DNA from: Gammaproteobacteria bacterium
GTDB lineage: Bacteria; Pseudomonadota; Gammaproteobacteria; Ga0077536
Length of the DNA: 64,000 nt
Direction of reading: 5' to 3'
Assembly: GCA_016209015.1 (NCBI GenBank)
Contig: JACQWY010000018.1
Location: 140,831-204,830 of the forward strand
Position numbers and translations under genes: made by a program. Each line of letters begins with the position of its first letter. Within the stretch, counting starts at the first letter, position 1. Positions 52,753-61,150 of this stretch are shown piece after piece. Below the pieces are notes generated by a model. The model did not search any database and was not told the origin of the DNA. It was given only the letters and a program-made list of their open reading frames with translations.

Positions 52753-53516
52753 GCCGCGGGCTTGCGCAGCAGATCGATGCGCATCGGCGCTTCGAAGCGG
52801 ACGCCGGTCGGGCCCAGCGAGCGCTCGAATTCCGCTTTGACGCGCGCATGCAGCTCGGGCGCGAGACGATGCCGGGTGTGGGTGACGTCGATGACGAGCC
52901 GTTCGAACGTTGCGAAATCCGGGAACGACACCGGCGCATTGAAGAAGATCTCCTCCTCGAGCTCCAGCACACCGGCCGCCACGGCCTCGCGCACGGCTTC
53001 GAACGCCGCCGCGCGCACCCGGCTCTCGTCATGGAAGAGCCGCAGGACCTCGTTGTAGCGACCGGCGAAGATCGGCTCGGAGATGTAGGCGTAGCCGCCG
53101 GGTCGCAGCACGCGCGCAATCTCGCGCAGACTCGTCGCCATGAGCTCGACGGGCACGTGGTGCAGCGACTTGAACATCAGCACGATGTCGACGCTCGCGT
53201 CCGCGGCCGGGATCGCCTGCGCGCCGCCGAGCGTGAACGTCACGTTCGGGAGATCGGTGACCTCGCAATTCCGCGCATGCTGGATTTCGTCGACCTCGAG
53301 CGCGAGCACCTGCCGCCGCGAACCCGCAGTCGCTATCTTGCGCGTGTGCTCGGCACGGCCGCAGCCGAGCTCGAGGATGCGGGCCCCGTCGAGCGGCAGC
53401 TTCGATTCGTAGATGTCGCGCTCGAGACAGATCGGGACGTCGAACTCGGCGGCAATGCGCATGGCGGTCGCGGGCGGCACGGGCGTTCCTCTGGGCAGAT
53501 GCGGGTTCGCGAGCAT
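52749..53516 (-). CDS. Class I SAM-dependent methyltransferase
   Basis: A 255-residue methyltransferase (or 237 if the ATG at 53462 is used). ARILELGCGRAEHTRKIA near 48-65 is motif I, VLALEVDEIQ near 75 the second strand, VDIVLMFKSLHHVPVE near 115 motif II and RVLRPGGYAYISEP near 142 motif III. The pattern matches small-molecule methyltransferases of the UbiE/MenG type. Close to a UbiA-family gene in the same 3 kb, a quinone-like or aromatic substrate is possible but unproven. It is coupled to the secreted nuclease gene. Confidence 0.82.
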   Translation of the reverse strand: MLANPHLPRGTPVPPATAMRIAAEFDVPICLERDIYESKLPLDGARILELGCGRAEHTRKIATAGSRRQVLALEVDEIQHARNCEVTDLPNVTFTLGGAQAIPAADASVDIVLMFKSLHHVPVELMATSLREIARVLRPGGYAYISEPIFAGRYNEVLRLFHDESRVRAAAFEAVREAVAAGVLELEEEIFFNAPVSFPDFATFERLVIDVTHTRHRLAPELHARVKAEFERSLGPTGVRFEAPMRIDLLRKPAA

Positions 53517-53550
53517 AACGCACGCGCGCCGCGAGGCAAGCGCGCTGGAT

Positions 53551-53563
53551 GGGGTCTGACCCC
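53551..53563. repeat. Degenerate copy of the GGGGTC...GACCCC repeat
   Basis: GGGGTC and GACCCC flank a single T. The same half-sites appear in the larger palindrome at 59772-59806, so this is probably an eroded member of that REP-like family. Confidence 0.4.
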
Positions 53564-53744
53564 GGTGCATAACTCGCTCACGAGTCGCGCGGCGGCCGGG
53601 GTCCGGACACAGAGAGCTCTTCGGCGGGGCGCTCGAAGCATCGTGCCCGGCTGACACCTGTCGACCTCGCGCAGGCGAGGGCGACAAGGGAGAAATACGC
53701 GCCGCGTTGTGCCGAGGAACAGCCCCGCAGTTCGGAGACGAGCC

Positions 53745-53773
53745 AAAAAAAACCCCGGTTCGTCGCCGGGGTT
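53745..53773 (-). terminator. Intrinsic terminator for minus-strand transcription
   Basis: Read on the minus strand: an eight-base-pair stem AACCCCGG/CCGGGGTT with a seven-base loop, followed by a run of eight T. It does not work in plus direction, where the stem is followed by CAGGTAAG. No recognised minus-strand gene lies within the 390 bases upstream of it. Confidence 0.85.
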
Positions 53774-54165
53774 CAGGTAAGTCGCGTAAAGCTAACTCAG
53801 GAGTGTGCGGAACAGAAATTACTGGAATGGGCCGCCGCGAGGATTGATTTGGATCAGGCAGCCCGCGGCCTGTGGCGGCACACCGTCCGGGGGTCTGCGG
53901 GAGGCGGGAATCTGCCAGGGTCGATGCAGAAAATTCCGCTCGCCGGGGCGTTCGACGGCGCGGCCGCGGCGCCCCGCCCGTCGAATGTGAAAGTCTGTTG
54001 CGTCGCACAATTTTGAACTGGGACGCCCCGTCCCGGCGCTGAAGCGGTGCAGTACCGCGGTCGATTTCCTGGCCGGGGCTCAGCAAAACGGCCATCGCCT
54101 CTGGCGTTTCCGGATTGGCAGAGCTCTTGCACTCCCAGGACAGGCGGCAATCGCGGGTGAGCATC

Positions 54166-55125
54166 ATGCGAAGTCACATCCTGGTCCTGGTCAGCCTCGT
54201 CCTGCTCGGCGCGAGCGCCGCCGGCTCCGCCGTCGAGCTCCTCACGACGCCCCCCGGACGTATGGTCGCGGTCGGCGATCGTCATCTGCATCTGAACTGC
54301 AGCGGCCACGGCGAGCCGACGGTCGTCTTCGAGAGCGGCCTCGGAGGCCTCGGCTTCGAATGGGCCGACGTGCAGAAGCTCGTCGGCCGCACGACGCGCG
54401 CCTGCAGTTACGACCGCGCGGGCTACGGCTTCAGCGAGCCCGGCCCGATGCCGCGCACCGCGGGCGCGATCGCGGACGACCTCTACGTGCTGCTCCACGG
54501 CGCGGGGATCGACGGCCCGGTCGTGCTCGTCGCGCATTCCTTCGGCGGCTATCCGGCGCAGCTCTATGCCCGCGCCCATCCGGACGGCGTCGCGGCGCTG
54601 ATCCTCGTCGATGCCTCGAATCCCGCGCAGCTCGCGACCTACCCCGTGAATGGCGGTGCGGCCTGCGAGTTCGTGGATCGCGGCGTGGCGGATCTGCGCT
54701 TCTCGATCACGCCGCACCTGCCCGAGGGTTATCCGCAGGAGTACGGGCTGACCGCGCTCGCGCTCATGATGCAGCCGAACGCGGTGCGCACCCAGGTCAG
54801 CGAGCTCTGCAATTTCGAACGCAGCGCGAAGCAGATCGAGGCCGCGCTCCCGTTTCCGAAGATTCCGCTCGTGGTCTTGAGCCGCAGTCGTGCGGAATTC
54901 CCGCAGGACGCGTCCGGCCGCAAGCTCGAGAACGCGTGGCGGCACTATCAGGACGATCTCGCGCATCTCACGCCAGGCGCGTGGCACGTGCAGGCGAACG
55001 GCGCGGGCCACCACGTGCACCTCGACCGTCCGGACGTGGTGCGCGATCTCGCGGTGGTGTCCGTGCTGCTCGCGCGCCAGGCGAGCGAGGATGCGCGCAC
55101 GCGCGGCGTCGCGGCCGCGCCTTGA
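54166..55125 (+). CDS. Exported alpha/beta hydrolase
   Basis: A 319-residue alpha/beta-hydrolase-fold enzyme with a signal peptide (ILVLVSLVLLGASAAGSA). VVFESGLGGLGFEWADV near 47-63 is the oxyanion region, SYDRAGYGFSEPGP near 81-94, nucleophile Ser in VAHSFGGYPAQ near 121-131, acid near DASNPAQ and the histidine in NGAGHHVHLDRPDVV near 285-299. Esterase, lactonase or haloalkane/epoxide-type hydrolysis in the periplasm is likely; substrate unknown. ATG at 54166 is used; GTG at 54157 is possible. It converges with the PQQ dehydrogenase gene. Confidence 0.87.
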   Translation: MRSHILVLVSLVLLGASAAGSAVELLTTPPGRMVAVGDRHLHLNCSGHGEPTVVFESGLGGLGFEWADVQKLVGRTTRACSYDRAGYGFSEPGPMPRTAGAIADDLYVLLHGAGIDGPVVLVAHSFGGYPAQLYARAHPDGVAALILVDASNPAQLATYPVNGGAACEFVDRGVADLRFSITPHLPEGYPQEYGLTALALMMQPNAVRTQVSELCNFERSAKQIEAALPFPKIPLVVLSRSRAEFPQDASGRKLENAWRHYQDDLAHLTPGAWHVQANGAGHHVHLDRPDVVRDLAVVSVLLARQASEDARTRGVAAAP

Positions 55126-55164
55126 GCGGCGGGGCGCCCCGCACGGGCGCCCCGCAGTGGAGGA

Positions 55165-57012
55165 CTACTCCGGCTTGAACGCGAGCAGCACGTTGCCCGG
55201 CTGCCCGCCCCAGTTCGTGTATCCGGAATTGATGTAGACCCAGCCATCGACGACCGCCGGCCCGCCCTGGTCGAGCGTGCCGCCGCGGCCGGCCGCGCCG
55301 TTCACGGTCTTGAATTCCTGCACCGTGTCGTAGGTCCACACGACCTTGCCGGTCTCGGCGTCGAACGCGCGCATCACGCCGCTCATCGCGCCCGAGAACA
55401 CGACGCCCGGGATTGCGGTCACCGCCTGACTCTGCGCGGGACTGCAGCGCTCGCGGCCTTCACAGGAGACCGGATCGGCGCGCCACTTGAGTGTGCCGGT
55501 CGCGACGTCGAGCGCGGCGAGGCCGCCACCCGCCTTCGGGTCGATCGCGATCCTGTCGCCGAAGAAGCGGCCCTTGTCCCACTTCGCATCGGAGACCGCG
55601 ACGTAGACGGTCTTGCCGTCGGTCGCGGAGCCCCATTCGATGCCGCCGATGATGCCGCCGAGGCCGACGCGGTTCTGCCACAGGATCTTGCCGTTCGCGT
55701 CGGGGTCGATCGCGTGCAGGATGCCGGTCTTCTGGCCGCCCATCAGCACGCGCTTGCCGGAGGCGAGCGTGACGAGGATGGGCGAGGACCCCATGTCGTG
55801 ATCCGGGCCCTCCTTCACCGGGCAGTTCGCCTTGTCGGGCAGGCTGCAGGCGACGTTCCAGGCGTCGCCCGGCAGTCCCTGGAACACCCAGGCGATCTCG
55901 CCCGTGTCCAACTTCATCGCCATGATGCCGTCGCTCGTGTCCGTCGCCGGCTGGCTGTAGTTGTCGCCCGTCGAGACGTAGAGCAGACCGTGCGCCTCGT
56001 CGATCGTCGGCGCCGACCACACGCTGCCGCCGTTCGGACCGATCTGGGTCTTGCCGGTCGGCGAGGTGGTCTCGTGCGTCGGCTCCTCGACGATCGTATG
56101 CGTCTTCCACTCGACCTTGCCGGTCGACGCGTCGAGGCGCATCACCGAGCCGCGAAACGTGCAGCACTTGTAGTCCGTGCTCGCCGCGAGGCCTTCCTCG
56201 AGCGACGACACGGGCACGTAGAGCTTGCCGCCGACGAGTTGGAAGCCGCCGGTCAGACGCGCGGAGGGATGCGTGTCGGCGACGATTTTCCAGACCTCCT
56301 GGCCGCTCGCCGCGTCAATCGCATATGCACGCCCGCCGACGTCGCCGAAGAACGCGAGCACGCGGCCGTCGGACACCTTCCCGATCAGCACGGGGCCTTT
56401 CACCGCCGCGCCGGCCTGATACATCCAGTGTGTGCAACCCGCTTTCGAATCGAGGCTGTAGACGGCGCCGCTGCGGCTGCCGACGAAGATGCGGCCGTCG
56501 ACGACGACGGGCTGCACCTCGGCGAGCGTCTCGCCGGGATAGGCGAAAGCCCATTGCAGTTTGAGCTTCGGCACGTGCGCGGGCTCGAGCTTCGCGCGCT
56601 CGGCGGGCTGGAAACGCGTGTTCTGCCGATCCGCGCCCCAACCGTTCCAGTGCGGCGCGGCGAAGGGATCGGCGGACGGCCAGGCGCTCTTCGGGCAGAC
56701 GTTCGTGACTTCCGCGCGCCACTTCGCGTCGTACTTCTTGCCGGTGACGTATTCCGCGACCGCGATGCGCTGCGGACCGCTCATCGAGAAAGTGCCGATG
56801 ACGCGCATGACGCCGGTCTCGAGCGCGCGCACGACGGCAACGGGCTCCATGGTCTTCAGCGTCGCCGGAGTCGGCGCGCGCGCAGCGCCCTTGTCGTGGC
56901 AGTTCGCGCACGTCGTCTCGTAGATCGCCTTGCCCTGGTTCGCCTCTTCGGCCGCAGCATCGATACCCGCGACCGTCACGGCCACAAGCACCCCTGCAAT
57001 CAACATTCGCAT
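55165..57012 (-). CDS. Cytochrome c-PQQ quinoprotein dehydrogenase
   Basis: A 615-residue periplasmic enzyme. Signal peptide (residues 1-20) is followed by a one-heme cytochrome c domain with the CxxCH motif CANCH near 35-39, then from about 115 an eight-bladed PQQ beta-propeller. NGWGADRQNTRFQPAERAKL near 120 is the entry blade; CCTFRGS near 305 gives the vicinal cysteine pair. The heme-first, propeller-second order and motifs resemble polyvinyl-alcohol dehydrogenase-type proteins, not the C-terminal-heme quinohemoprotein ADHs. It oxidises an alcohol or aldehyde and passes electrons via its heme to a cytochrome. GGGGAGG seven bases before the ATG fixes the start. Its heme needs the ccm system. 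Confidence 0.87.
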   Translation of the reverse strand: MRMLIAGVLVAVTVAGIDAAAEEANQGKAIYETTCANCHDKGAARAPTPATLKTMEPVAVVRALETGVMRVIGTFSMSGPQRIAVAEYVTGKKYDAKWRAEVTNVCPKSAWPSADPFAAPHWNGWGADRQNTRFQPAERAKLEPAHVPKLKLQWAFAYPGETLAEVQPVVVDGRIFVGSRSGAVYSLDSKAGCTHWMYQAGAAVKGPVLIGKVSDGRVLAFFGDVGGRAYAIDAASGQEVWKIVADTHPSARLTGGFQLVGGKLYVPVSSLEEGLAASTDYKCCTFRGSVMRLDASTGKVEWKTHTIVEEPTHETTSPTGKTQIGPNGGSVWSAPTIDEAHGLLYVSTGDNYSQPATDTSDGIMAMKLDTGEIAWVFQGLPGDAWNVACSLPDKANCPVKEGPDHDMGSSPILVTLASGKRVLMGGQKTGILHAIDPDANGKILWQNRVGLGGIIGGIEWGSATDGKTVYVAVSDAKWDKGRFFGDRIAIDPKAGGGLAALDVATGTLKWRADPVSCEGRERCSPAQSQAVTAIPGVVFSGAMSGVMRAFDAETGKVVWTYDTVQEFKTVNGAAGRGGTLDQGGPAVVDGWVYINSGYTNWGGQPGNVLLAFKPE

Positions 57013-57324
57013 CGTGGACCTCCCCGCGTGATGAGCCACGGAGAATAAGCGGAACGGTGGCGCAGCCACAATGGCACCGCGGCCGCGGTGCAGTGCATCA
57101 ACGGAAGTTTCGGGGACACGACACTCAATTGCTGAATTCAAAAAGTTTCGGGGACACGACACTTAATTGCTGACAGCCGCTCGTTGCTGCACGAGGGATG
57201 GTCAGTAATTAAGTGTCGTGTCCGCGAAATTTTCCCCAGTAATTAAGTGTCGTGTCCCCGAAATTTTTCCCCGAAATTTTCTCGCGAAACTTTTCTCCCG
57301 AAATATTCCGCGAATTTACTCGCC
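57013..57324. repeat. Intergenic region with four copies of a REP-like repeat
   Basis: This 312-base gap holds four copies of a 28-29-base unit whose core is GGGACACGACACTTAATT. Two are direct (57107-57135 and 57145-57173) and two inverted (57202-57230 and 57238-57264). Copy 1 has one change (CTCAATT) and copy 3 one (CCGCGAAA). The inward-facing pairs could form large stems. Similar GTTTCGGGGACACGACAC units are known around REP-associated tyrosine transposases, but none is encoded here. The PQQ dehydrogenase transcript starts just beyond its left edge. Confidence 0.8.
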
Positions 57325-58125
57325 TCAGCTCCCCGCGACTTCGAACGTGTGCTCGAATTCGCGGCCCTTCGAGTCGGTCATGTGGGCTTTCAAGGTGCCG
57401 CCGTGCTGCGGCTTGAAGAAGAAACGGAAGCTCGGGTCCTCGCTGATCGAGATGTTCGTCTCGGCGCTCATGATGTGACGGCCTTCGAAGCTGATCTCGA
57501 CTTTCGTCACGTACTCCGCGGGGAGAAACGCGCGCGTGCGCTGATCGAGCTGCATGCCGGTGATGTTCGGATGGCTGATGAGCAACTGCCCGAGGGCCAT
57601 GTCGTCCTTCGGCGCCGCGCGGAACTGCATCTCGCCGATGTGCTCACGCGCTTCCTGGAGCTTCAGGAACGGCGGTGGCTCCGAGCAGCCGCCGCTCGCG
57701 CGCGTGAATGCCTTGTCCATGTGCAGCGTGCCGTCGTTCATCTCGGCGACGACGCGCACGTCGGTGTACTTCGCGATGCGCAGCCTGAGCGCGAGATCGG
57801 CGCGGCCCATCTCCGGCGTGAGGTGGAAGAGGCCCGCGAGCGGCTTCGGGTTGTTGTCCACGATGAGCCAGAGATTCCTGATGTAGCGCTCGGCGGTCTG
57901 CGCGAGCTTCGCATTGATGCTGACCGGCACGACGCCCGCATCCTCGGCACGCAGCGGAATGCGCAGTTCGACGACGTCCTTGCCTTCGCTGATCGGGCGA
58001 TCGCCGAAATACTGCGGACGCAGGAACGTGCCCCACAGATCGATCTCGGACTGCTCGCCGGCCGCGAGCGCCACCGCCGCATGGCCGAGCGCGAGCACGA
58101 AGCAGAGGAAATGTCGCATGCTCAT
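57325..58125 (-). CDS. Quinoprotein-associated SoxYZ-like carrier protein
   Basis: A 266-residue exported protein. Signal peptide MSMRHFLCFVLALGHAAVALA, a SoxY-like domain (about 30-150: SEIDLWGTFLRPQYFGDRPI and DVVELRIPLRAEDAGVVPVSI) and a C-terminal SoxZ-like immunoglobulin domain (about 165-266). This composition matches the SoxYZ-like carriers that accompany PQQ dehydrogenases. The SoxY carrier cysteine at the domain's GGCG end is replaced by SGGCSEPPP, with one cysteine kept near 147. Start at 58125 follows AGGAG. The dehydrogenase is downstream, separated by the repeat cluster. Confidence 0.82.
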   Translation of the reverse strand: MSMRHFLCFVLALGHAAVALAAGEQSEIDLWGTFLRPQYFGDRPISEGKDVVELRIPLRAEDAGVVPVSINAKLAQTAERYIRNLWLIVDNNPKPLAGLFHLTPEMGRADLALRLRIAKYTDVRVVAEMNDGTLHMDKAFTRASGGCSEPPPFLKLQEAREHIGEMQFRAAPKDDMALGQLLISHPNITGMQLDQRTRAFLPAEYVTKVEISFEGRHIMSAETNISISEDPSFRFFFKPQHGGTLKAHMTDSKGREFEHTFEVAGS

Positions 58126-58278
58126 CGAACGCTCCTGGAGATCCGCACCGGACCCGAGGGCGCGAGCATACTCATTCGGGCCGATGTCTAGCAAATCCGG
58201 CGCCGGCCGGCTGGATCGGCCGCGTACCGCACGCGAGAATGGGGCAAATCCCCGAACCGCCGGAGCGCACCGCCACTC

Positions 58279-59580
58279 ATGACCCAGAACGCCTTCAACG
58301 CCGGTCTCTGCGCCTTCCTCGATCGCGCCCCCACGCCCTTCCACGCCGTCGCCGAGGCCGCGGCCCTGCTCGATGCCCGGGGCTACACCCGGCTCGCCGA
58401 GGATGCGCCCTGGCGGCTCGCGGCACCGGGGCGCTACTACGTCACGCGCAATGCCTCCTCGCTCGCCGCGTTCACGCTCGGGCCGCGGACGCCGGCGGAG
58501 GCGGGTCTGCGCCTGGTTGGCGCGCACACCGACAGTCCATGCCTGAAGCTCAAGCCGCATCCCGTCATCAAGTCGCAGGGCTACTGGCAGCTCGGCGTCG
58601 AGGTCTACGGCGGCGTGCTGCTCAATCCCTGGTTCGATCGCGATCTCTCGGTCGCCGGCCGTGCGACGCTGCGCCTGCCGAACGGCGAGATCGTCAGCCG
58701 TCTCGTCGATTTCAGCGCGCCCGTGGCCGTCATCCCGAGCCTCGCCATTCATCTCGATCGCGAGGCGAACGAGCAGCGCGCGATCAACAAGCAGACGTAC
58801 CTGCCGGCGCTCCTCGCCTGCGCCGACGACGAGGACTTCGCTTTCGACACGGAAGTGCTCGGCGTGCTGACGGAGGAGGATCCCGCGCTCACCGGCGCGG
58901 AAGTCCTGCACAGCGAGCTCGCGCTCTACGACACGCAGTCCGCGGCGCAGATCGGTCTGCGCGGCGAGTTCATCGCCTCGGCGCGCCTCGACAATCTGCT
59001 GTCGTGCTACGTCGGCCTCAACGCGCTCATCAATGCCACCGCGCTCGGGAACCAGGTCTTCGTCATGAACGATCACGAGGAAGTCGGCTCGGGCTCCGCG
59101 GCCGGCGCGCGCGGCACGTTCCTGAAGAGCGTGCTCGAGCGCATCACCGGCGGCGGTGAGGATTTCGCGCGCGCCATGGCGCGCTCGCTCCTCGTCTCGA
59201 CGGACAACGCCCACGGCGTGCACCCGAACTTCCCCGAGCGCCACGACGGCAATCACGGCCCGGTGTTGAATCGCGGCCCCGCGCTCAAGGTCAACGCGAA
59301 CCAGAGCTATGCCTCGACGAGCGAATCGCTCGCCTTGTTCAGCGCGGCCTGCATCGCAGCCGGCGTCACGACACAGACCTTCGTCTCGCGCGGCGACGTC
59401 GCCTGCGGCTCGACCATCGGCCCGCTCACCGCGGCCGTGCTCGGCGTGCGCACCGTCGACGTCGGCGTGCCGACGTTCGCGATGCATTCGATACGCGAGC
59501 TCGCGGGTGCGGCGGATGCGTTCATGCTGCACAAGGCCCTGGTCGCGTTCTATGGGATGGATAATCTGGGCGTGGGATGA
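58279..59580 (+). CDS. apeB: M18 aspartyl aminopeptidase family metallopeptidase
   Basis: A 433-residue zinc aminopeptidase. The dinuclear site is spelled out by GAHTDSPCLKLKP near 78-90 (first His and Asp), SARLDNLLSCY near 233, MNDHEEVGSGSA near 260-271 (catalytic Glu pair), STDNAHGVHPNFPE near 312 and SIGP-like CGSTIGPL with FAMHSIREL near 400. Length equals ApeB/DAP-type proteins (about 430). It is cytoplasmic and removes acidic N-terminal residues. It starts 153 bases from the divergent carrier gene. Confidence 0.93.
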   Translation: MTQNAFNAGLCAFLDRAPTPFHAVAEAAALLDARGYTRLAEDAPWRLAAPGRYYVTRNASSLAAFTLGPRTPAEAGLRLVGAHTDSPCLKLKPHPVIKSQGYWQLGVEVYGGVLLNPWFDRDLSVAGRATLRLPNGEIVSRLVDFSAPVAVIPSLAIHLDREANEQRAINKQTYLPALLACADDEDFAFDTEVLGVLTEEDPALTGAEVLHSELALYDTQSAAQIGLRGEFIASARLDNLLSCYVGLNALINATALGNQVFVMNDHEEVGSGSAAGARGTFLKSVLERITGGGEDFARAMARSLLVSTDNAHGVHPNFPERHDGNHGPVLNRGPALKVNANQSYASTSESLALFSAACIAAGVTTQTFVSRGDVACGSTIGPLTAAVLGVRTVDVGVPTFAMHSIRELAGAADAFMLHKALVAFYGMDNLGVG

Positions 59581-59860
59581 TTTGAAGACGCGTTCGATGC
59601 GTATCTTTCGTCGGCACATCCGACCATATCCGAGCGGGTCACAAGGCGGATTACGATGGTCGATGGAGACGTCTACGCCCCGCCAAAGTCGGGCACCGGG
59701 CTGCGCCGCCCTGTCCCGCCGAGCCGGCCGGTTCGCGGCATCGGGAAACGGGGTCAGAGTCCGATTGAATTGGGGTCAGAGTCCGATTGAATCGGACTCT
59801 GACCCCGAATCTCCCGAATCTTTCAGCGCAGCAGGCGGCCAGCGCCGGGCCGCCCTCGCC
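59581..59860. other. Intergenic region with REP-like palindrome
   Basis: A 280-base gap between two convergent genes. Apart from the repeat at 59750-59806 no reading frame or terminator with a T-run was found. The palindrome itself may stop transcription from both sides. Confidence 0.5.
59750..59806. repeat. REP-like direct copy plus 17-bp-arm palindrome
   Basis: A 21-base unit (GGGGTCAGAGTCCGATTGAAT) occurs at 59750-59770 and again at 59772-59792; the second copy is continued by its own complement, giving a palindrome with 17-base arms (59772-59788 and 59790-59806) and a one-base centre. Such units are known near REP-associated transposases; none is present in the window. Confidence 0.8.
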
Positions 59861-61009
59861 TCACAGTCTCTCGATGATCGTCACGTTCGCCTGGCCGCCG
59901 CCTTCACACATCGTCTGCAGGCCGTAGCGCTTGCCGGTGCGCTCGAGCTCGTGGAGCAGCGTCGTCATGAGCTTCGTGCCGGTCGCGCCTATCGGATGGC
60001 CGAGCGCGATCGCGCCGCCGTTCGGGTTCGTGCGCTCCGCCGGATAGCCGAGATCCTTGATCCACGCCATGGGCACGGGCGCGAAGGCTTCGTTGATTTC
60101 CACGACGTCGATGTCCTCGAGCTTCATGCCGGCCTTCTTCAACGCGTAACGCGTCGCGGAGATCGGCGCGGTCAGCATGATCATCGGCTCGTCGCCGCGT
60201 ACGCTCATGTGGTGGATGCGTGCGCGGGGCTTCAGGTCGTAGCGCTTCACCGCGGCCTCGGAGGCGAGCAGCATTGCCGACGATCCGTCGCAGGTTTGGC
60301 TCGCGATGCCGGCCGTTATCTTCGAGAGTCCGAAGATCGTCTGCAGCTCGGCCATCTGCGCGAGCGTCGTCTCGCGCGCCGTCTCGTCCATTCTGCAATT
60401 GCCGTACGGCACGATTTCGCGGTCGAAATGCCCGGCCTTGATCGCGGCCAACGCGCGACGGTGCGATTCCAGCGAGAACACCTCCATGTCCTCGCGCGAG
60501 AAGCCCCAGCGGTCCGCCATCATCTGCGCGCCCTTGAACTGCGTCGGCGGGTCCTCGCCGTAGCGCTGCGTCCAGCCGGGCGAGGTGCTGAAGGGATCGG
60601 GGAAGCCGAAGCCGCCGCCGGCCTGCGAGGCGGTGCCGATCGGGATCTTCGACATCGTCTGCACGCCGCCCGCGATCACGACGTCGTTCGTGCCGGACAT
60701 GATCGCCTGCGCCGCGAAATGCACGGCCTGCTGCGAGGAGCCGCACTGGCGGTCGAGCGTCACGCCCGGCACCGCCTCGCTGAAACCCGCCGTCAGCCAG
60801 CAGGTGCGCGCGATGTCGCCGGCGAGCGGACCGATCGCGTCGATCGCGCCGAAAATCACGTCGTCGTAGTCCTCGTCGGGAATGCCGTTGCGCCCGACGA
60901 TGGCGCGGATGACGTGCGCGCCGAGATCCGCCGGGTGCACGTCGGCGAGACTGCCGCGACGCTTGCCCGTCGGGCTGCGCACGGCGTCGATGATGTATGC
61001 ATCTGCCAC
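59861..61009 (-). CDS. Thiolase (acetyl-CoA acyltransferase type)
   Basis: A 382-residue thiolase. The acyl-accepting cysteine is Cys89 in DRQCGSSQQAV; NEAFAPVPMAW near 325, the glycine-rich loop NPNGGAIALGHPIGATG near 350 and the second catalytic cysteine in MCEGGGQANVTI near 370-381 are all present. It splits or forms beta-ketoacyl-CoA in fatty acid or steroid side-chain breakdown. Start: GTG at 61009 behind GAGGAG, in preference to a GTG five codons upstream. No other beta-oxidation gene is next to it here. Confidence 0.92.
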   Translation of the reverse strand: MADAYIIDAVRSPTGKRRGSLADVHPADLGAHVIRAIVGRNGIPDEDYDDVIFGAIDAIGPLAGDIARTCWLTAGFSEAVPGVTLDRQCGSSQQAVHFAAQAIMSGTNDVVIAGGVQTMSKIPIGTASQAGGGFGFPDPFSTSPGWTQRYGEDPPTQFKGAQMMADRWGFSREDMEVFSLESHRRALAAIKAGHFDREIVPYGNCRMDETARETTLAQMAELQTIFGLSKITAGIASQTCDGSSAMLLASEAAVKRYDLKPRARIHHMSVRGDEPMIMLTAPISATRYALKKAGMKLEDIDVVEINEAFAPVPMAWIKDLGYPAERTNPNGGAIALGHPIGATGTKLMTTLLHELERTGKRYGLQTMCEGGGQANVTIIERL

Positions 61010-61150
61010 TTCTGCTCTCCTCACTGCTCTTGATGTTCTGCCTCGGCACGAGGCCGCTGCCCGGATTCTAACGTCGCCCGAGGGGCGGCGCTAACCGCCA
61101 CCGGTGCCACAGGGCTGGCGTTCTCCGCGCGGGCAACGCAGGATCCCGCC

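Larger units (their letters stand above)
53517..54165. other. 649-base gene-poor region
   Basis: Between the minus-strand methyltransferase and the plus-strand hydrolase. It contains the small hairpin GGGGTC-T-GACCCC at 53551-53563, a short stem around CCTCGC/GCGAGG near 53670 and the minus-strand terminator at 53745-53773. A 63-codon TTG-initiated frame (54010-53819, minus) ends 46 bases before that terminator, but I could not support it as a gene. Confidence 0.6.

Noticed and set aside
53819..54010. 63-codon minus-strand frame ahead of the terminator as a protein gene
   Set aside because: TTG start without ribosome site and a composition like random high-GC sequence; kept only as a possible source of the terminated transcript.
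57107..57264. Possible CRISPR array from repeated 28-29-base units
   Set aside because: Only four copies, two of them inverted, with irregular spacers of 7-28 bases and no cas gene; the arrangement is REP-like.
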